Positions 6,620-10,038 of a DNA stretch of 10,038 bases are shown here, piece by piece (position 1 is the stretch's first letter; the number at the start of each line of letters is the position of its first letter). This DNA comes from Gammaproteobacteria bacterium (lineage in GTDB: Bacteria; Pseudomonadota; Gammaproteobacteria; SZUA-140), in NCBI GenBank assembly GCA_026982145.1, contig JALSHQ010000367.1, forward strand, positions 1 to 10,038, read 5' to 3'. The translations under genes and the position numbers were made by a program. The notes beneath the pieces were generated by a model. That model was not told where the DNA came from and did no database searches. It saw only the letters and a list, made by a program, of their open reading frames with translations.

Positions 6620-6650
6620 AACACCAGCTCTGCAATGGGGCTGGTGTTTT
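6620..6650 (+). terminator. Intrinsic terminator after pseudoazurin, between convergent genes
   Basis: AACACCAGC (6620-6628) pairs perfectly with GCTGGTGTT (6640-6648) around an 11-nt loop, and TTTTAGTTT runs from the stem base. It lies 11 bp after the pseudoazurin stop and ends just before the stop codon of the converging ubiX gene. On the minus strand the stem is followed 9 nt later by TTTTATTT, so it may also slow the opposing transcript. Confidence 0.7.
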
Positions 6651-6654
6651 AGTT

Positions 6655-7272
6655 TCAGCCAACCGGCTCATCTCCCCAGCGCGGCAGCAGTGTATGCTCG
6701 ATCTCCAGATGATCGAGGATGCGAGCCACGACAAAATCAACCAGATCATCAATCGTTTTAGGCGCTTGGTAAAAACCGGGGTTTGCCGGCAGTATTAATA
6801 CCCCTAAGCGCGCTAGCTTTAACATGTTCTCTAGGTGGATCGCTGAAACGGGTGTCTCGCGGTGCACCAAAATCAGCTTGCGCTGCTCTTTAATCGCAAC
6901 GTCCGCCGCGCGCTCCATCAGGGAACGACTCGCTCCGTTTGCCACTGCCGACAACATTGCGCTGGTACAGGGGCAGACCACCATCGCACGTGAAGCACCC
7001 GAGCCACTCGCGACCGGCGAGCTCCACTGCTCCTTGCCGTACACTTTCAACTGTTCTGGCTGCGCATTGTACAGTTCACTAAAATAGGCTTGCATCTCAC
7101 GCGGACGGCTGGGCACTTTGAGTGCTGTCTCCATCGTCAGCACCACTTGCGCAGGCGATGAGACCATTAAATAGACTTGCTCACCCGCACCGATGAGCGA
7201 TTGCAACAGCCGCAATCCGTACTGTGCGCCCGAGGCACCGGTCATGGCCAGCGTAATCGAGTCACGGCTCAT
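6655..7272 (-). CDS. ubiX: Flavin prenyltransferase UbiX
   Basis: UbiX joins dimethylallyl phosphate to reduced FMN to make prenylated FMN, the cofactor of the decarboxylase UbiD in ubiquinone synthesis. It is a cytoplasmic dodecamer-type flavoprotein. The 205 residues show the N-terminal FMN-binding MTGASGAQYGLRLL (10-23), the VVCPCTSAMLSAVANGAS segment (98-115) that resembles the Pseudomonas CPCS motif, RAADVAIKE (121-129), HRETPVSAIHLENMLKL (137-153), and ILPANPGFY (160-168) near the prenyl site. Length is normal. Its ATG overlaps the mpl stop as ATGA (7269-7272), so translation is probably coupled to mpl. The name could also cover a UbiX-like partner of another UbiD-family decarboxylase, since ubiD is not in the window. 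Confidence 0.95.
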   Translation of the reverse strand: MSRDSITLAMTGASGAQYGLRLLQSLIGAGEQVYLMVSSPAQVVLTMETALKVPSRPREMQAYFSELYNAQPEQLKVYGKEQWSSPVASGSGASRAMVVCPCTSAMLSAVANGASRSLMERAADVAIKEQRKLILVHRETPVSAIHLENMLKLARLGVLILPANPGFYQAPKTIDDLVDFVVARILDHLEIEHTLLPRWGDEPVG

Positions 7273-8624
7273 TTCGCCTCCAGCGCATCAATCAATTTTT
7301 GATGAATGCCACCAAAAGCACCGTTACTCATCACCAACAGGTGCGTGCCCGCTTGCGCCCTATGAGTGACTAGGTGAACGATGCGCTCGACCGTATCCGC
7401 CACTTGCGCTGCTTTACCAATCTCTGCGGCAATCTCTTTCATCGACCAATCAACCCCTGCGGGCTGAAAGAGCACCACCTCATCCGCCAGAGCAAAGGCC
7501 GCTGCAAGTGTTGGATTATGAACGCCCATCTGCATCGTATTTGAGCGTGACTCCAATATCGCGATGATCCGTTCTGTACCAACCTGTCGGCGCAGCCCCT
7601 CCAGCGTCATCGTAATCGCGGTGGGGTGATGGGCAAAATCGTCATAGATATGAATGCCGTTGATCTCGCCGCGTTTTTCCATGCGCCGTTTCACATTTTT
7701 AAACTCAGCCAGCGCATCGATCGCATGGTGAACCATCACCCCGGCATGGCGCGCAGCAGCAATCGCCGCCAAGCCATTATTAATGTTATGTTGCCCCATC
7801 AACGCCCACTCGACCCGCCCCTGCCGCTTACCTTTAAAGCAGACATCAAAACCACCGCCGTCCGCGGAGAGATTTTGCGCCGACCAACCCGCGGGTGTTG
7901 AAAGCGCCTCGACGGGTGTCCAGCATCCTTGTGCCAGCACCTCCTGAATATTGTCATCACTGCTTGGCGCAATGATTAAACCATTCTGCGGCACCGTACG
8001 CACTAGGTGGTGAAACTGCCGTTTGATCGCATCGAGATCATCAAAAATATCGGCATGATCAAACTCAAGGTTATTCAAAATCAAAGTGCGCGACTGATAG
8101 TGAATAAACTTGGAACGCTTATCGAAAAAGGCGGTGTCATATTCATCCGCTTCAACGACAAAAAATGGCGCGTCACCCAGCCGTGCTGATATCCCAAAGT
8201 TTTTGGGGATGCCCCCAATTAAAAAGCCCGGTTTCAGTTTTGCGTATTCAAGAATCCACGCCAACATGCTGGAGGTGGTCGTTTTGCCATGCGTGCCAGC
8301 GACCCCAAGCACCCAACGATCACGCAAGATATATTGCGCTAGAAATGCAGGCCCCGAGATATATTGCAAGTTACGGTCAAGCACAAACTCAACCATCGGG
8401 TTGCCGCGTGACATCGCATTGCCAATCACCACCAAGTCAGGTGCCGGGTCAAGCACGGCGGGGTCGTAACCATCCGCAAGCGTGATCCCTTCCGCTGCTA
8501 ACTGGGTGCTCATCGGTGGGTAGACGTTGGTATCTGAGCCACTCACTTTGTAGCCGAGCTGACGCGCCAATAGCGCAACGCCACCCATAAAGGTGCCACA
8601 AATTCCTAAAATATGGATATGCAT
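7269..8624 (-). CDS. mpl: UDP-N-acetylmuramate:L-alanyl-gamma-D-glutamyl-meso-diaminopimelate ligase Mpl
   Basis: Mpl attaches the recovered murein tripeptide directly to UDP-MurNAc using ATP, returning it to peptidoglycan synthesis. The protein is 451 residues, close to the E. coli enzyme. The Rossmann-like N-terminus reads HIHILGICGTFMGGVALLA, the ATP loop is GVAGTHGKTTTSSML at 107-121, the central Mur-ligase segments are VEADEYDTAFFDKRSKF (157-173) and LNNLEFDHADIF (184-195), and the C-terminal domain carries IYDDFAHHP (326-334). The variant ICGTFMGG, rather than the GIGG-type start of MurC, supports Mpl over MurC. I place the start at ATG 8622-8624, with GGGA a short way upstream; an in-frame TTG at 8645 would add seven residues but no homology. 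It lies 27 bp after the membrane-protein gene and overlaps ubiX by 4 bp. Confidence 0.95.
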   Translation of the reverse strand: MHIHILGICGTFMGGVALLARQLGYKVSGSDTNVYPPMSTQLAAEGITLADGYDPAVLDPAPDLVVIGNAMSRGNPMVEFVLDRNLQYISGPAFLAQYILRDRWVLGVAGTHGKTTTSSMLAWILEYAKLKPGFLIGGIPKNFGISARLGDAPFFVVEADEYDTAFFDKRSKFIHYQSRTLILNNLEFDHADIFDDLDAIKRQFHHLVRTVPQNGLIIAPSSDDNIQEVLAQGCWTPVEALSTPAGWSAQNLSADGGGFDVCFKGKRQGRVEWALMGQHNINNGLAAIAAARHAGVMVHHAIDALAEFKNVKRRMEKRGEINGIHIYDDFAHHPTAITMTLEGLRRQVGTERIIAILESRSNTMQMGVHNPTLAAAFALADEVVLFQPAGVDWSMKEIAAEIGKAAQVADTVERIVHLVTHRAQAGTHLLVMSNGAFGGIHQKLIDALEAK

Positions 8625-8651
8625 TTTGGTTCCCGCGCTACACAATTATCT

Positions 8652-9197
8652 TTAGGTCACAGGCACTGCTGTGGCGACTTCCGGGCTGAAAAATAGCGTG
8701 CGCATCACACGGTATGAAAGGAAGATGTAAAAGAATGCGATGATCAGCGCCATCCAGATCGAGGTATCCAACCCATGCTTAAAAATAGTGGCAATGATCG
8801 CCACCTGCCAGATAAGCCATGCCCATAGCAGTATTGTTGCAATCACAATAAAAAAAGTACCGCCGTCCCCGGCACCATACTGCTGCATCATCAGCAGTGG
8901 CCACAGCAATAGTTCTAGCAAGGCGATGCAGCCCGCCATCGCCGTCAACACCTGCACATAGCGCTCGGTAAAGTCACGCACCCACAACACAATATAGGCT
9001 AACCCTGCCAATATCAGTGTGTCGACAACCGCAACCTGCGTTGCAATGCCGAGCCCTTTTTCACCTTCCGTTAACATTAACGCAACCATGCCATAAGCCA
9101 GCAAAGTGAACGACATGAGTAGCTTTGAAGATGGTAAATCCTGTGGTGCTGCCTTGAGACGGCAGATATCAATAAACCGTAAAAGAATCTTGCCCAC
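8652..9197 (-). CDS. Conserved hypothetical inner-membrane protein, five predicted segments
   Basis: The function is not recognised. The 181-residue product has a cytoplasmic-looking amphipathic N-terminus (LLRFIDICRLKAAPQDLPSS, residues 5-24) and five strongly hydrophobic segments (about 27-43, 51-73, 84-104, 113-138, 145-164). From memory, the PQDLP stretch before the first helix recurs in uncharacterised small membrane proteins of Pseudomonas-like bacteria. The start is GTG at 9195-9197, chosen for its strong Shine-Dalgarno GGGGAG four bases upstream. No catalytic or metal-binding pattern is evident. It heads the minus-strand operon with mpl and ubiX, which hints at a membrane or cell-wall role but proves nothing. 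Confidence 0.75.
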   Translation of the reverse strand: MGKILLRFIDICRLKAAPQDLPSSKLLMSFTLLAYGMVALMLTEGEKGLGIATQVAVVDTLILAGLAYIVLWVRDFTERYVQVLTAMAGCIALLELLLWPLLMMQQYGAGDGGTFFIVIATILLWAWLIWQVAIIATIFKHGLDTSIWMALIIAFFYIFLSYRVMRTLFFSPEVATAVPVT

Positions 9198-9244
9198 GTT
9201 ACTCCCCGCTTGTCATTCCAGCTAAAAACCCACTCGAGAGCTGC

Positions 9245-9250
9245 ATCATA
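9245..9250 (-). promoter_or_regulatory. Candidate -10 element for the membrane protein-mpl-ubiX operon
   Basis: Read on the minus strand, this is TATGAT, one mismatch from the sigma-70 -10 consensus. It lies about 48 bp before the GTG start. The region 16-18 bp upstream is a T-tract (plus-strand A8 at 9266-9273) rather than a recognisable -35, so the call is weak. Confidence 0.28.
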
Positions 9251-9300
9251 ACGCGAGCATCATTGAAAAAAAACACCCGTCAAAACCCTTGAAAAAGTAA

Positions 9301-9309
9301 TGATACAAT
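9301..9309 (+). promoter_or_regulatory. Candidate extended -10 promoter for the fructosamine kinase gene
   Basis: TGATACAAT fits an extended -10 (TGn plus TACAAT, one mismatch from TATAAT). It would start RNA near 9316, giving a leader of about 48 nt to the ATG at 9364. No good -35 lies 16-18 bp upstream. TTGAAAAA occurs twice in the same gap (9263-9270 and 9289-9296), but neither copy has the right spacing. Confidence 0.4.
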
Positions 9310-9363
9310 CCATTGCCATCACCCACTATACCACTCGCACTCGACTGCGCGTATATTGTTCTG

Positions 9364-10038
9364 ATGTGGCAATCTATCGAAAATGCGATCACTCAGGCGG
9401 GTGGTCAACCCTTTATCATCCAGCGGCGTAGCACCATTGGTGGTGGCTGCATTAACCAAGCCTTTCTGCTGGCGGGCAATCAACAGCGCTACTTCGTAAA
9501 GCTTAACCATGCTGATAGCCTAGCCATGTTTGAAGCAGAGCAAGCGGGGTTGCAAGCCATCATCGACAGCGCCACTATCAAAGCGCCGCAACCCCTCTGC
9601 AGCGGTGTTGCAGGCAACCGCGCCTTTTTAGTGATGAGCTATATCGACAGCACTGGAGGAACCAGCAACCCCGCAGCGCTTGGTGAACAGCTCGCAGCCA
9701 TGCACCAACAACGCTTCAACTATTTCGGCTGGCAGCAGCACAACACGATCGGCTCAACGCCACAACTCAACCCACCCACGCAACATTGGGTCGATTTCTG
9801 GCGGACGCAGCGCCTTGGTTTTCAACTCAAACTCGCCGCACAAAATGGCTTTGGTGGTTCACTCCAATCAGAGGGAGAGCAATTGATGGTAGCACTCGAC
9901 GGGCTCTTCGACGGCTACACAGCGCAACCATCACTGCTGCACGGGGACTTATGGTCAGGCAACTACTGCTTCGCTCACGATGGCACGCCTGTTATCTTCG
10001 ACCCCGCCTGTTATTACGGTGACCGAGAAACCGACATG
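9364..10038 (+). CDS. Fructosamine kinase family protein (3' truncated by window edge)
   Basis: The frame runs open from ATG 9364 to the last base, giving 225 codons with no stop. The start MWQSIENAI resembles that of the E. coli homologue YniA. Kinase landmarks are the glycine-rich TIGGGCINQAF (24-34), the VK motif with Lys46, an acidic FEAEQAG that could supply the partner Glu (56-62), the catalytic loop LLHGDLWSGN with Asp195 and Asn200, and the metal-binding FDPACYYGDRE with Asp213. Family members phosphorylate sugar adducts on amines (fructosamines or ribulosamines), which destabilises them and repairs glycated proteins or small amines. Roughly 60-70 C-terminal residues are probably missing compared with the usual ~290. 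It is transcribed divergently from the membrane protein-mpl-ubiX operon across a 166-bp gap. The ribosome site is weak. Confidence 0.92.
   Translation, partial: MWQSIENAITQAGGQPFIIQRRSTIGGGCINQAFLLAGNQQRYFVKLNHADSLAMFEAEQAGLQAIIDSATIKAPQPLCSGVAGNRAFLVMSYIDSTGGTSNPAALGEQLAAMHQQRFNYFGWQQHNTIGSTPQLNPPTQHWVDFWRTQRLGFQLKLAAQNGFGGSLQSEGEQLMVALDGLFDGYTAQPSLLHGDLWSGNYCFAHDGTPVIFDPACYYGDRETDM

Noticed and set aside
1..10038. CRISPR arrays, insertion sequences, tRNA/rRNA genes, toxin-antitoxin or phage-defence genes.
   Set aside because: None was recognised; the window is almost filled by ordinary chromosomal genes with short gaps and no regularly spaced repeats.

Overview
This looks like a piece of a gammaproteobacterial chromosome with moderate GC content. 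The case rests on family resemblance only. UbiX and Mpl read like the Pseudomonas-type proteins and overlap by 4 bp in the mpl-ubiX order seen there. A MoxR / DUF58 / TgpA operon and a C-terminal DsbA fragment fit the same picture. A pseudoazurin suggests an organism with a periplasmic electron-transfer chain, possibly denitrifying; this is inference. No mobile element, CRISPR array, tRNA or rRNA was seen.

Layout. Bases 2-430 (+) are the 3' part of a dsbA-like gene, followed by a structured, palindrome-rich gap (431-665). Bases 666-1475 (+) encode an endonuclease/exonuclease/phosphatase-fold hydrolase. A 134-bp gap with two inverted repeats leads to a tight plus-strand operon: MoxR-type AAA+ ATPase (1610-2575), DUF58 protein (2597-3565), TgpA-type transglutaminase membrane protein (3576-5546) and a stand-alone cyclic-nucleotide-binding-fold protein (5570-6061). 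A pseudoazurin follows (6162-6608), probably with its own promoter and a hairpin terminator (6620-6650). On the minus strand, converging on that terminator, lies an operon read in the order five-segment membrane protein (9197-8652), mpl (8624-7269), ubiX (7272-6655). Diverging from it at 9364 is the start of a fructosamine-kinase-family gene that runs off the right edge.

How they work together. MoxR, DUF58 and TgpA form a widespread module: a cytoplasmic AAA+ ATPase and a membrane-anchored partner next to a polytopic protein with a transglutaminase-like catalytic domain, thought to act on the cell envelope. The fourth gene adds a possible sensory subunit, but its phosphate-binding cassette has lost the usual arginine. 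Mpl recycles murein tripeptide, UbiX makes the prenylated flavin cofactor for ubiquinone synthesis, and fructosamine kinase repairs glycated amines. Most of the window is housekeeping. The main points for a second look are the degenerate cyclic-nucleotide domain, the altered copper-ligand loop of the pseudoazurin, the competing RNA hairpins after dsbA, and the uncharacterised membrane protein at the head of the mpl operon.
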